A DNA stretch of 64,000 nt from Cnuella takakiae (lineage in GTDB: Bacteria; Bacteroidota; Bacteroidia; Chitinophagales; Chitinophagaceae), in the NCBI RefSeq assembly GCF_001953305.1, contig NZ_MTFE01000010.1:240146-304145 (forward strand). The letters are read 5' to 3'. A program made the translations under genes and the position numbers. The notes under the pieces were generated by a model that saw nothing but the letters and a program-made list of their open reading frames with translations, did not search any database and was not told the DNA's origin. Each line of letters opens with the position of its first letter. Position 1 is the stretch's first letter. Of the stretch, positions 8,852 through 18,193 are shown in pieces.

Positions 8852-10219
8852 TTAAAATATATTTAGATCTTCCCTTGTTCGTGTCACTGCTGTATACAGC
8901 CACTTATTATCCTTCACGCCAAAAGTATTCACATACACCTTTTCCCATTCACCACCTTGTGCCTTATGACAGGTAATAGCATAGCCGTATGCCAGGCACA
9001 AGGCACCCACATATCGGTCATCTTCAATATTACCTGACTCGCTGAAGATTTTATTCTTTTTGAATCGTTCTCCACGCAGTTTATTCTCAGCTTCTGACAT
9101 CAACTCAGGCTTTTTTGAAAGCAGTATATCAACCATCATATAGTCTTCTATCAACTGCTCCTCGCCAGAAATCGATTTTGCCCTGATACAAATGGGTAAA
9201 AAATGAATACCTGCGACATTTTCCACCCTTGAAGTATCAACCGCTTCTACCACTACGTGGTCGCCATTGTACAACATATGCTCACCCCTGCGCCAATTGG
9301 AAGTTACCATCAATAGGTCGCCTTTTTGGAGATAAGGTGCGTTTGCACCATAGAGAATCTTACGTACTTCGTCATTGAAGAATTTATTACTTCCGTGATA
9401 ATGCCCGATCGTTATGGCAGCATCCGGATTGCCCGCATCATAATTTTTTGCATAATCCCTGGCAGCATCCCAGGTATTCTTATGACGGGTGCCTTCATTT
9501 ACTTGTTGTAAAGCGCCCCCTTTATCTATTGCTTCCCTGATCCTGGTAGCTGTTTTGATAATATAGCTACCGTCTTCTACGCGTTTTACTTCTGTAAGAT
9601 TGTACAAGTTTCCACTCCAGTTGAACTTGCGGATCAAATAGGTGGAATCAAGAGCTAATGAAGTCGATTCACCTATTGGAGGCAACTGGTTTTTATCCCC
9701 TAGAAAGATAATCTTGTTCTTTTTATTCCCATCTTTTACAAAAGCAGCTAAATGATTTAACAAGGAGTCATCTGACTGAAAAAGTGAATCTTTCTGCTTA
9801 GGAGGTAAAGCCGGAATCATTGAGGCCTCATCAACAATGAAGATGGTGAAAGCTACACTCCTGTTTGGCTTTGGTGTCCACTTTACAACTGCAGTTTCTT
9901 TATCGCTTTCCGGTGAATAAATCAATGAGTGAATAGTACTTGAAACGGTTTTCGCCTTCCGGCCTAAAATTCTGGCTGCCCTTCCGGTAGGTGCCACAAT
10001 GCTGTATTTTACCTTTCGGTCATTTAAGTAACCTATAAGCGCAGAACTAATAGACGACTTACCCGTACCAGCCGCACCACTTAGGATTAAAAAATCATCG
10101 GTATTATCTTCTTGCACAAATTGCTCCATAGCAATGAGGGCATCCTTCTGCTCTTTGGTTGGGGTATGAAAGTGAAGAAAGCTGAGTATGTCGTTGGTAG
10201 TGGTTGCGCTTGCCATCAA
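8852..10219 (-). CDS. RecD-like SF1 DNA helicase (UvrD_C_2 type)
   Basis: A 455-residue SF1 helicase of the RecD/Pif1-like class. Walker A is GAAGTGKS at 48-55, motif Ia follows (YSIVAPTGRAARIL), motif II is FIVDEASMIP, motif III is KIIFLGDKNQLPPIG, and the C-terminal motifs are LAYGYAITCHKAQGGEWEKVYV and WLYTAVTRTREDL, a classic UvrD_C_2 end. It lacks the N-terminal domain of full RecD2 and no RecB/RecC partners are nearby. It lies 10 bases upstream of the DUF3696 ATPase (pair A), so the three genes, with xseAB, form one unit of ATPase, HDR protein, helicase and single-strand exonuclease. The start at 10219 gives MMASATTTNDILSFL. Confidence 0.88.
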   Translation of the reverse strand: MMASATTTNDILSFLHFHTPTKEQKDALIAMEQFVQEDNTDDFLILSGAAGTGKSSISSALIGYLNDRKVKYSIVAPTGRAARILGRKAKTVSSTIHSLIYSPESDKETAVVKWTPKPNRSVAFTIFIVDEASMIPALPPKQKDSLFQSDDSLLNHLAAFVKDGNKKNKIIFLGDKNQLPPIGESTSLALDSTYLIRKFNWSGNLYNLTEVKRVEDGSYIIKTATRIREAIDKGGALQQVNEGTRHKNTWDAARDYAKNYDAGNPDAAITIGHYHGSNKFFNDEVRKILYGANAPYLQKGDLLMVTSNWRRGEHMLYNGDHVVVEAVDTSRVENVAGIHFLPICIRAKSISGEEQLIEDYMMVDILLSKKPELMSEAENKLRGERFKKNKIFSESGNIEDDRYVGALCLAYGYAITCHKAQGGEWEKVYVNTFGVKDNKWLYTAVTRTREDLNIF

Positions 10220-10281
10220 GTATTTATTGATGTAAATGATTGTTTCCTTTTGCCCTTTGCGTTGTATGCTTTTTCAAAATT

Positions 10282-10320
10282 GCAGGCAACCCGTGCAGCC
10301 TATCTGCGCAAGTTGCCTGC
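10282..10320 (-). terminator. Hairpin after hsdR
   Basis: A perfect 9-base inverted repeat, GCAGGCAAC / GTTGCCTGC, with a 21-base loop that itself contains short complementarity (TGCGCA). It lies in the 136 bp gap between hsdR and the helicase gene. On the minus strand it is followed by AATTTTGAAAAAG, a weak T-rich tract. It could terminate or attenuate transcription between the restriction operon and the helicase/ATPase genes. Confidence 0.4.
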
Positions 10321-10355
10321 AAGTAAATTATTTTATTATAAAAACAGGTATGTAG

Positions 10356-13300
10356 CTACCCGCCTACTATTCTTCTCATAGCCTGCAACATCGCCTGCCT
10401 GAAGCTTTCGTCCTGTGCAAACAACCGGTACAAATCCAGATCGGTGCGGCGCTGTTTATTGATGGCATCTGCCACAATTTTGCTAAAGGCCAGTTCGCGG
10501 TTCTGTACATCAGGGTTATTCACGTACTGAGACTGGAAATTGGGGTGCTCCTGTACATGACGGGCCAGGGCTACAAACTTTACACGCTGTTCCTCAGGGG
10601 TGGCATCCCATCCCGTAAACCACCGTTCATTAAAACTGCGCACAATGATATCCAGTGGATCTTCCTCGGCATCGCCACCATGTGCACCCCGAGGGTTGGG
10701 GTTGGCAGGGTCCAGTTCCGCTTCAGCAGGGTCCAGCACAATGCTGTGCCCCAGTTTGGTGCGTTCCAATCCGTAGGTAGAGAGATCCACGGAATCGAGC
10801 AATTCGTCAATAGCACCGGCAACGGGATCGGTAATCAACAGGTGGGGAATCAAAAACTTAAGAAACCAGAACAGCTTTTCCCAACGTACTACTTCATAGG
10901 GCAAGAGTGCCGCCATCTGGCCATACACTTTTACAAAGTGCTTCGCCTTGATCTTGAAATCAGCCTTTTCGTTGTCCTCCAGTTCCAATTCGTTATTGAA
11001 GCGTTCTGCTGCAGTTTGAATAATTGGACTTAGCTCCTGCGCATCCACACCGGCAAAATAACCGGCTACAAATTCCTCCACTTCGCTCCACTCGTACACA
11101 CCCACTAATTCCAGTTGCCCCATCAACTCGTGCAGTACGTTTACGTCTGTAGCGCGGCTAAGTGTAGTGGCTGTGTAGAAATCATCAAATGCTGTCTTTA
11201 TATCCTCCACTTCGTTGAAGAAGTCGAGCACAAACAGGTCTTCGGTCTTTTTACCCAGCCAGGGTGCCGACCTGTTGAGGCGGGAAAGCGCCTGAACTGC
11301 AAGCACACCTTGAAGCTTTTTATCCACGTACATAGCGGTAAGCTTGGGCTGATCAAAGCCAGTAAGGAACTTGTTGGCTACTACCAGCAAACGGTATTCA
11401 TCCGTGTCAAACTGGTCTTTGATATCAGCTGAGGAGAAGCCGTTCAGGCTTTCCTCGGTGTACTCCTGCCCCTTTACCAGCTTTTTGCCGGAAAAGGCAA
11501 TAACGATCTTAAAAGGATTGCTCTTTTCCGCCAGAAGCTTTTTGATGGCGAAATAATACTGGATGGCCGATTCAATACTTTGGGTGACTACCATTCCTTT
11601 TGCCTTTCCCTTTAGCTTTTTGGGCGCTACCACATGACTCAGAAAATGTTCCAGCATGATCTCAGCTTTGGTGGCAATGGTCTGCTCATGGCGCTCAACA
11701 AAGGCTTTGAGCTTTTTCTGTGCCCTTACCGTATCAAATAGTGGGTTATCCTCAATAGACTTCTCAATCTCATAATAACTCCGATAGGTGGTGTAGTTGG
11801 CGAGCACATCCAGGATAAAGCCTTCCTCAATAGCCTGTTTCATGGAGTACAAGTGGAAGGGTTTGAAGCTGCCATCTGCTTGCGCCTCACCAAACTTTTC
11901 CAACGTGGTGGGTTTAGGGGTGGCGGTAAAAGCAAAATAAGAAGCATTACCCCGCATCTTCCGGCTACGCATGGCTTCCAGGATCAGGTCCTGGGCGTCG
12001 CGTTCGTCTTCATCCTCCTCTCGCTTGCCCATTGCCCGGTTCATATTGTCTGCGGCGCTTCCACTTTGTGAACTATGTGCCTCATCAATGATTACTGCAA
12101 AACGTTTGTCGCTGAGATCGGCAATGCCTGATACAATATGTGGGAACTTTTGAATGGTGGTGATGATGATCTTTTTTCCACTTTCCAGTGCGGCTTTTAA
12201 CTCACCCGAAGTGGTAGCATGGGCTACAATATTTCGCACCTGAGCAAACTCCCGAATATTGTCTTTAAGCTGGCGATCCAGTACCCGGCGGTCGGTAACT
12301 ACAATTACCGAATCAAACAGCGGCTCTGTGAGTCCTTTGCTGCCCGGGATGCTATCGGTGCTGGGATACAATTCAATAAGGCGATAAGCCGCCCAGGTAA
12401 TGGAATTACTCTTACCCGAGCCCGCCGAATGCTGGATGAGGTAGGTTTGACCAACGCCTTTTTGCGCAGCATCGCCAATCAAACGGCGTACTACATCCAA
12501 CTGGTGGTAACGGGGAAACAGCAGATTGCGTTTGGCAAGCGGATCGGCAGGCTTGCCCTCCAAGGTTACAAAATGCTCAATGATCTCGCCCAGGCTATAG
12601 CGCGTAAGCACTTCCTTCCACAAGTAAGCGGTTCTATGGCCACTATCATTTGGCGGATTGCCCGCACCTTCCTTATGTCCTTTATTGAAAGGCAGAAACA
12701 CAGTAGCGCTGCCTGCCAGCTTTGTGGTCATCCACACTTCTTCGGTGTCGGCGGCAAAATGAACCAGGCAGCGGCCAAACTGCAGTAGCGGCTGGGCAGC
12801 ATCACGACCTGTTTTGTATTGGTGTATGCCGTTCACCCGTGCGGTTTGTCCTGTCCAGGCATTTTTGAGTTCGGAGGTAATGATGGGAAGGCCATTGATA
12901 AAAATGACGAGGTCTATTTCTTCGCCGGGCTTAAGGGTGTTGTAGCGCACCTGGCGGGTTACCGAAAATTCATTCTGCTCAAAACGGGCCCACACTTCGG
13001 CGCTGCTGCTGGCAAGGGGCACGGAGTAGAATAGCGTAAAATGTGCATCGGCAACATCCAACCCTTTACGGAGCACATACAGAGTGCCGTAGCGTTGGAT
13101 CATTTTGTCCAGCCTGTGTAGCAGGGTTTTGCGCCAGTCGGCTTGCACCTTCAGCTTATCCAGCTCCTTGCCTTGGGTAGTTTCCAGAAAATGCCAGAGG
13201 CGGCGGGTGTCGATTGCCAGTTGTGCATCAAAATCCTGCGGTTCGCCCAGATAAAACTTACTACCCGACCGGTACGGTACAGCGGCTTCGGCAACGTCGG

Positions 13301-13418
13301 TGGTTACACCCAAGTCTTTGAGCTTTTCGAGGCTGGTGCCAGTTAAGGCTACTTCAATAGCGGCTTCAAGGGCCTGTTCGTTTGTTTGGCTATGGGTTGC
13401 GGTACGTTGCATGTACAT
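10356..13418 (-). CDS. hsdR: Type I restriction enzyme R subunit
   Basis: A 1,020-residue HsdR. The N-terminal PD-(D/E)xK nuclease is visible as EIDLVIFINGLPIITSELK (D169, E183, K185). The SF2 motor follows with Walker A SAGSGKS at 331-337, DEAH at 445-448, motif III in ASYFAFTATPKP and motif VI in QALSRLNRSAP. A helical C-terminal domain that docks to the methylase completes a normal length. The start codon overlaps the stop of the upstream DUF262 gene (TAATG), so it is translationally coupled. Together with HsdM and HsdS it would cut unmodified DNA with ATP-driven translocation. It is the last gene of the operon, followed by the hairpin at 10282-10320. Confidence 0.95.
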   Translation of the reverse strand: MYMQRTATHSQTNEQALEAAIEVALTGTSLEKLKDLGVTTDVAEAAVPYRSGSKFYLGEPQDFDAQLAIDTRRLWHFLETTQGKELDKLKVQADWRKTLLHRLDKMIQRYGTLYVLRKGLDVADAHFTLFYSVPLASSSAEVWARFEQNEFSVTRQVRYNTLKPGEEIDLVIFINGLPIITSELKNAWTGQTARVNGIHQYKTGRDAAQPLLQFGRCLVHFAADTEEVWMTTKLAGSATVFLPFNKGHKEGAGNPPNDSGHRTAYLWKEVLTRYSLGEIIEHFVTLEGKPADPLAKRNLLFPRYHQLDVVRRLIGDAAQKGVGQTYLIQHSAGSGKSNSITWAAYRLIELYPSTDSIPGSKGLTEPLFDSVIVVTDRRVLDRQLKDNIREFAQVRNIVAHATTSGELKAALESGKKIIITTIQKFPHIVSGIADLSDKRFAVIIDEAHSSQSGSAADNMNRAMGKREEDEDERDAQDLILEAMRSRKMRGNASYFAFTATPKPTTLEKFGEAQADGSFKPFHLYSMKQAIEEGFILDVLANYTTYRSYYEIEKSIEDNPLFDTVRAQKKLKAFVERHEQTIATKAEIMLEHFLSHVVAPKKLKGKAKGMVVTQSIESAIQYYFAIKKLLAEKSNPFKIVIAFSGKKLVKGQEYTEESLNGFSSADIKDQFDTDEYRLLVVANKFLTGFDQPKLTAMYVDKKLQGVLAVQALSRLNRSAPWLGKKTEDLFVLDFFNEVEDIKTAFDDFYTATTLSRATDVNVLHELMGQLELVGVYEWSEVEEFVAGYFAGVDAQELSPIIQTAAERFNNELELEDNEKADFKIKAKHFVKVYGQMAALLPYEVVRWEKLFWFLKFLIPHLLITDPVAGAIDELLDSVDLSTYGLERTKLGHSIVLDPAEAELDPANPNPRGAHGGDAEEDPLDIIVRSFNERWFTGWDATPEEQRVKFVALARHVQEHPNFQSQYVNNPDVQNRELAFSKIVADAINKQRRTDLDLYRLFAQDESFRQAMLQAMRRIVGG

Positions 13419-15337
13419 TAGTTTTGGTAATGGGTCACTAGATATTTGATCATTTCATCCTGGTGGCTTTCAATATCAGCCGCTAGCCAGGTCTTGCCTT
13501 TGAATATATAATATGACTTCAAGGTGTCGTAAGTTAAAAGCTTGTTTTTGAACTCTTGCTGTTTCACATTCACCTCCTTATTGCTGTATTCCGAGTTTTG
13601 GGAAACATTGAGCAACACTAAGTTGCCGAAGCTATGCAATAAATTATCCTCAATTTTTGATGGGGTGTTCGGCTGCTGCGGGTAGATATGTTCTACTGAG
13701 TTCCGGGAAGTAATACGATACGATTGAAACTTGCCATCATTGGGATTTGCCCAACGCTTCCACAACACATACTCCAGCTTTTGAAACCAATAGTGCTGAA
13801 AGCTCGTGCCCTTGGATTCGTTCAAATAGGTCTGAAAATCAAAATCAGCTTCCAAATCAGCAGTAAGCAGGAGAAAGGACGCATCCTTGTCTGGAAGATT
13901 TTTACACAAGGAAAGCTGGTTGTCGATGCGCTCCAGCGCAGACAGCACTTCTGGACCATTAGCTTCCAGGTTGTCTTCTTTTTTGCTAAGCAAAAAGCCT
14001 AAAAAAGGCGTCAGCCAGAACTGTCGCAGGTAATCGCCGGTGAAATACAAAACGCTTTGCAGCATCAGGGATGCCGCGGAAACATAGTTGGTGCGAGTGT
14101 AATACGATTCGGTATTTCTGTTGATGTTTACTAGCTCCAGGTGTTCCGATTTTTGATCCAGGTCAGAAATCCATTTAATTACATACTTGTCAAAAACAAA
14201 ACGAACATCCCAAAGGCGGTAAAAAAAGCGTTTGATTTCAGCGGGATCATTCCGGTTAGCCATGGCTGAAAATACCTCTATGAGCCTATTGGCGTGGAAG
14301 GTTCCAGAAAAGTCGGATTTCCCTTCCAGGTGCAGGTGTAACCGGTACGTATGGAGCAACAACTGGCTAAAGCTCATAATAGACCGGCAATATATCTCTT
14401 CACTGGTTTGTACTTCAGCACCTGTCTTTGTTGGTTGGTAAACCTTTGTATTGTTGTTTAGAATGTTATCCAGGGAGAACTGATCATCGTTGGTGGCAAC
14501 TTCCGTTCCTGCTTTGTACCAGAAAACAGCCGGATCAAAGACCTTATATTTAGAAAGGTTGATGGCAGCCCAATTAGATTCGGGAAACACAGAACGGGCA
14601 TTCCGCTCAAAGAAGTTGTTCATGTTCTGGCAGGCTTCCCAAATCTTGCTGTACAACACTTTCTCCTGGCCAATGATCTTCAGCAGGCTTGCTTTTACGA
14701 TATCCGACTGCTCTAATTGAACACCTGAACTATTGATGGTGGAAAACAGTTTGTTCAGGTTGGTATGTTCCGGCGTTTCGTTTTTTACAAAGCAGATCTT
14801 TTGATAGATATAGCTTCCAAAAGCCGGTAAGTCGGTGCGGTCCATTTGTTGGATAAGATTTTCAATGGTTGCCAAACCTTCGGCAACATTGCTTAGGTAA
14901 GGCAACTGCTCAATCTCATGGCTGCTTATTGCTAAACCGCCCTGATCATGACCCAGCAATTGTCCCAAGTAGCGGGCTACTTCCGTCCTGATCTCAAATC
15001 CTAACCTAAGCTGCTTTTTAACGTCTTCCAGGAAAAAGGACAACTTGCTGTTGATGCCCATCTTCTTAAACACATAGGCAATCATCCAAAGGGTAGTAAA
15101 CCTTTGCTGGCCATCAATTAGGTCCAGCTCTTGACCATTCCTTTTGGTTAGGATGGTACCTACAAAATAGGGTTCAGTAGATGCAGTTTTGAACGACTTA
15201 TAAAAGTCGGAAAGCAGTTTGCTGATTTCTTCCTGTCCCCAAACATAGGGGCGTTGGTAAGAAGGTATTTTAAAGTTGAGCCCTTCCAGTGCGGAGAGGT
15301 TGGCCATTTCGGTTCCAAACATCAGGGTATCAGCCAT
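13418..15337 (-). CDS. DUF262 + DUF1524 (HNH-like) protein, GmrSD/RloF-like
   Basis: A 639-residue protein with a DUF262 domain at the N-terminus, shown by IPSYQRPYVWGQEEISKLL and the LDLIDGQQRFTTLWMI box (about 75-92), and a DUF1524-type HNH nuclease near the C-terminus, shown by RNSVEHIYPQQ and HSFGNLVLLNVSQNSEYSNK. DUF262 is a ParB/Srx-fold NTPase domain; with DUF1524 it forms the type IV enzyme GmrSD, which uses NTP to cut modified phage DNA. RloF proteins in some type I loci are also of this group. The start overlaps the previous DUF262 gene by 8 bases and the stop overlaps hsdR. It may add an attack on modified DNA to the type I system; that is inference. Confidence 0.85.
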   Translation of the reverse strand: MADTLMFGTEMANLSALEGLNFKIPSYQRPYVWGQEEISKLLSDFYKSFKTASTEPYFVGTILTKRNGQELDLIDGQQRFTTLWMIAYVFKKMGINSKLSFFLEDVKKQLRLGFEIRTEVARYLGQLLGHDQGGLAISSHEIEQLPYLSNVAEGLATIENLIQQMDRTDLPAFGSYIYQKICFVKNETPEHTNLNKLFSTINSSGVQLEQSDIVKASLLKIIGQEKVLYSKIWEACQNMNNFFERNARSVFPESNWAAINLSKYKVFDPAVFWYKAGTEVATNDDQFSLDNILNNNTKVYQPTKTGAEVQTSEEIYCRSIMSFSQLLLHTYRLHLHLEGKSDFSGTFHANRLIEVFSAMANRNDPAEIKRFFYRLWDVRFVFDKYVIKWISDLDQKSEHLELVNINRNTESYYTRTNYVSAASLMLQSVLYFTGDYLRQFWLTPFLGFLLSKKEDNLEANGPEVLSALERIDNQLSLCKNLPDKDASFLLLTADLEADFDFQTYLNESKGTSFQHYWFQKLEYVLWKRWANPNDGKFQSYRITSRNSVEHIYPQQPNTPSKIEDNLLHSFGNLVLLNVSQNSEYSNKEVNVKQQEFKNKLLTYDTLKSYYIFKGKTWLAADIESHQDEMIKYLVTHYQN

Positions 15338-16847
15338 GTTTGTTTTGTTTTAGAAGAGTGTAAATGCCGCTTACCAGCGCCTTGTCAAAAAGGTTGTTCG
15401 TACACATTTCTTTTGCCGAACTAAAAGTGTCAATGCCTTGAAGGTGGAAGTACCGGGTAACGGATTGTACATGTTTTGCTTTCGATTGGCCTTCTTCCGT
15501 ATTGGCGGTGTCGAAGCCATAGCGAAACTGCTTTAGTTCATCCAGCACTTCGTTGATGGTATAGGCATAAAGGATCTTATCTACGATCATTTGTGCCCTT
15601 GCAAACGCAAAAATGGAATCTTCCCTTACATTTCGGGCCATCGACACCCTTAACGAGTAAACGTAACGATACAGCCATAAGCCAGCTTCAAACAGCCTTT
15701 CAAAGCCGAAGCGGCTGACATAAGCGGTGAGCAGTATTTCATACAGCTCTTTTAGGAAAACGGTACCATCCCTGCCGTGCAGCAGCTGATTCCTGAACAA
15801 AATGAATGGATCGGGAAGCCGGTGGTCGGAGCTGCTTTGGAACAGGATATCGTGCAACTCCAGGTACTCCTGTATATAGTCCAAAAAGTTGTTGCCATCA
15901 TACAAGGGTTGCCTGATGTGCCGGAAAGGGCTTTCATTCATTTGGAAAGCATGGTGTCCCTGCTTTTGCACCAGTGCATAGTAAAACGAAAGATCCTCTG
16001 CCTGATGCACCGTGCGTTCGGTGAATTCATCAATGATGGTTTCCTTAATGCTTCGCTCATCGCGGTACAGCGGGAAAGCCTGCCAGCTTTTGAAGTTCCA
16101 ATAGCGGACCTTGATCAGATTTTTGATGCAATGCTCTATCTTTTGCGGGGGCCAGTGTTCCCACCTGCGAGCCTGGTAAGCGATGGTCTTGTTGCTGTCA
16201 ATAGCCCGAAGGTGGTGCGCCTTGGCAATATCCGGTCCGCTCAGGCGTACGCCTCCTGTATTCTGTGTTTCGAAAAAGGTATAGGCAAGGTCTTCGCTTT
16301 GGGTAACGATCAAGGTGACATTGATTTGTGCCAGGCAAACAATATCCTCGAAATGAATGTCTGCAAAGGCAGGCACCTCCCCATTGGCAATAGCCTTTAA
16401 GTAGCTGTGCACATGCCGGATGTTTTCAATCGATTCCGGCAAATGGTAAGCAATGTTTGCGTTTACCTTATAGCGTAAAAAAGAATTCAGGATCAGCAGG
16501 GTAGTAAGTCTTTGCTGCCCGTCAATGATGTGTAGCTTGTCGCCATCCTGGTGCAGAATAATGCTGCCCAGGTAATAAAGCGGTCGCTCCGCAACAGGAA
16601 GCTTTGCATGTTCCGCCAGGTCGTTCAACAGTTTGTTTACCTGCCGTTCTTTCCATACATAGGGCCGTTGGTATTCCGGGATGCTGATATGACCGGTGAT
16701 GGATTTGCTTGGTAAGGGCTTTTGTTGCACCAACAATAAATCTTCGAGCGTGCAGCTGACTACTTCTACCGGTTCGTTGGTAAATTTTGATGTTTGTTGG
16801 TTATTGATTGTTGCGGCATCCAATGCTAGACTAGCCAGTATGCTCAT
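15330..16847 (-). CDS. DUF262 protein without visible HNH domain
   Basis: A 505-residue second DUF262 protein. It has SIPEYQRPYVWKERQVNKLL at about 53-72 and the LHIIDGQQRLTTLLIL box near 107-122, preceded by YYLGSIILHQDG. The C-terminal half is helical and lacks the HxxP and N-N-L motifs of DUF1524, so it looks like a GmrS-like sensor half beside the complete neighbour. Its TGA lies within the ATGGCTGA that starts the downstream DUF262 gene, so the two are translationally coupled and probably form a complex. The ATG at 16847 lies 17 bases after the hsdS stop, and an alternative start near residue 49 would also leave the domain complete. Confidence 0.8.
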   Translation of the reverse strand: MSILASLALDAATINNQQTSKFTNEPVEVVSCTLEDLLLVQQKPLPSKSITGHISIPEYQRPYVWKERQVNKLLNDLAEHAKLPVAERPLYYLGSIILHQDGDKLHIIDGQQRLTTLLILNSFLRYKVNANIAYHLPESIENIRHVHSYLKAIANGEVPAFADIHFEDIVCLAQINVTLIVTQSEDLAYTFFETQNTGGVRLSGPDIAKAHHLRAIDSNKTIAYQARRWEHWPPQKIEHCIKNLIKVRYWNFKSWQAFPLYRDERSIKETIIDEFTERTVHQAEDLSFYYALVQKQGHHAFQMNESPFRHIRQPLYDGNNFLDYIQEYLELHDILFQSSSDHRLPDPFILFRNQLLHGRDGTVFLKELYEILLTAYVSRFGFERLFEAGLWLYRYVYSLRVSMARNVREDSIFAFARAQMIVDKILYAYTINEVLDELKQFRYGFDTANTEEGQSKAKHVQSVTRYFHLQGIDTFSSAKEMCTNNLFDKALVSGIYTLLKQNKHG

Positions 16848-16864
16848 AAGCAGTTGTTTGGTAT

Positions 16865-18193
16865 TTAGCTCACTTTGATTTTGCCGGTTACAGCGGCGTT
16901 GATTAACGTTGCTTTGTACTCCCTAAATTTTTCTATTTGTTGATTTTGCAACTCAATAAGCTTACTAAACTTTTCTTTTTCTTTTTGTAATTTTTCTACA
17001 ATCTCTAGTTGCTCATTAATTGGAGGCAATACTAACTTTACTTTTTTCAAATCTCCAATACCAACATTGCCTTGAGTATTTGTATTTATTTGATTCCGGA
17101 TATCTATTGCAAAAGCATCAGATTTAATGTAATAAAATAAATACAATCCCAACAGTTTACTTGGGTTTGGTTTGATTGTTACGCAGGAATAGGAAACGAC
17201 AAATTCAAAATCAATGTTTATATAAGAAGCAGTTCCGATTGTGGCGTAACGAGCTAAAATAACGTCGCCCATTGAACTCTTAATCTTCTTTGAAAGATTT
17301 AAATAGTCTCTTCGGCTTACTTTCTTACAGCTTTCAAAGTTAATATCACTTGCAAATTCTTCTAAGTCACCGGTCATAATATACGGCACGCCACTTTCTC
17401 TAGTTGGAGGCATATAGTGATCGACATCAGCTACAGCGTTGAATGCATAGTTCATTATTAAAATCTCCCAATGCTCCGGTATCTCTCCAATCCATTCCAC
17501 CCCGCTGTCCTTCATCCGTACATCCGGGTTGAGGCCACGGGTAACGGCTTTGTGGATAAGGATTTGCCGGCGCTCCTGCAACAGTTCAATCAGTTTTTCC
17601 TTTTGCACAATGGCTTTGTCGACCTGGGCGGTTTTGCGGTCAAGGAAAGCGGCAATGGCGGTTTGCTCTTCGATGGGTGGGAGAGATAATAACAGTTCAC
17701 CAAAATCACTATATCTGAAATCGGTTGACCTTTCACGAATTCCTTTTGCTAATGACTCGATAAAGCCATTTTTAGCTAAGCTTCTCAGGAAGTAAGCGTA
17801 GTAATATGGATCGACTTTCCCTTCTTCACGTGGAGTACATGCTGCATAAACCGGTGTTGACTTTCCATCTGAATCAGAAACACCTATTGCACCAGCGAAA
17901 GCATCCATTGCATGAATAACTAAGTCTCCCTTTCTAATTCCTTGGTAACCATGCTCCTTTAAGGCATTAGTAAAACCGTCAGTTTTTCTGTTTATCCTCA
18001 ATGTAACTTGTCCATCACGAAAGCAGGTTACTATGTCATCATCAGGTCTTACTGGTCGTTCTTGTTTTACAAATAGCCATTTGCCTCTTTGAACCTGCCA
18101 GTGCATAGGAATTTCTCCCAGCCACTCAACCCCTGTTTCTTTATAAGCAGGATACTTTTCAACCCGAACTTTTTTCATTACCGCTTCCATCAT
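16865..18193 (-). CDS. hsdS: Type I restriction-modification S subunit
   Basis: A 442-residue HsdS with the usual two half-repeats. Each target recognition domain begins with a matching motif (TGVEWLGEIPMHWQ near 20-33 and SGVEWIGEIPEHWE near 233-246). Each is followed by a conserved helix: LPPIEEQTAIAAFLDRKTAQ in the middle and LPPINEQLEIVEKLQ with a coiled coil at the end. The ATGATG start overlaps the hsdM stop. The DNA of the recognition domains, 16980-17460 and 17690-18080, is AT-richer than the conserved helices, as expected of exchanged specificity segments. The target sequence cannot be read from the protein. Confidence 0.93.
   Translation of the reverse strand: MMEAVMKKVRVEKYPAYKETGVEWLGEIPMHWQVQRGKWLFVKQERPVRPDDDIVTCFRDGQVTLRINRKTDGFTNALKEHGYQGIRKGDLVIHAMDAFAGAIGVSDSDGKSTPVYAACTPREEGKVDPYYYAYFLRSLAKNGFIESLAKGIRERSTDFRYSDFGELLLSLPPIEEQTAIAAFLDRKTAQVDKAIVQKEKLIELLQERRQILIHKAVTRGLNPDVRMKDSGVEWIGEIPEHWEILIMNYAFNAVADVDHYMPPTRESGVPYIMTGDLEEFASDINFESCKKVSRRDYLNLSKKIKSSMGDVILARYATIGTASYINIDFEFVVSYSCVTIKPNPSKLLGLYLFYYIKSDAFAIDIRNQINTNTQGNVGIGDLKKVKLVLPPINEQLEIVEKLQKEKEKFSKLIELQNQQIEKFREYKATLINAAVTGKIKVS

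Noticed and set aside
12219-12788. Plus-strand frame of 189 codons within hsdR
   Set aside because: Antisense shadow of the helicase domain of hsdR, no coding features.
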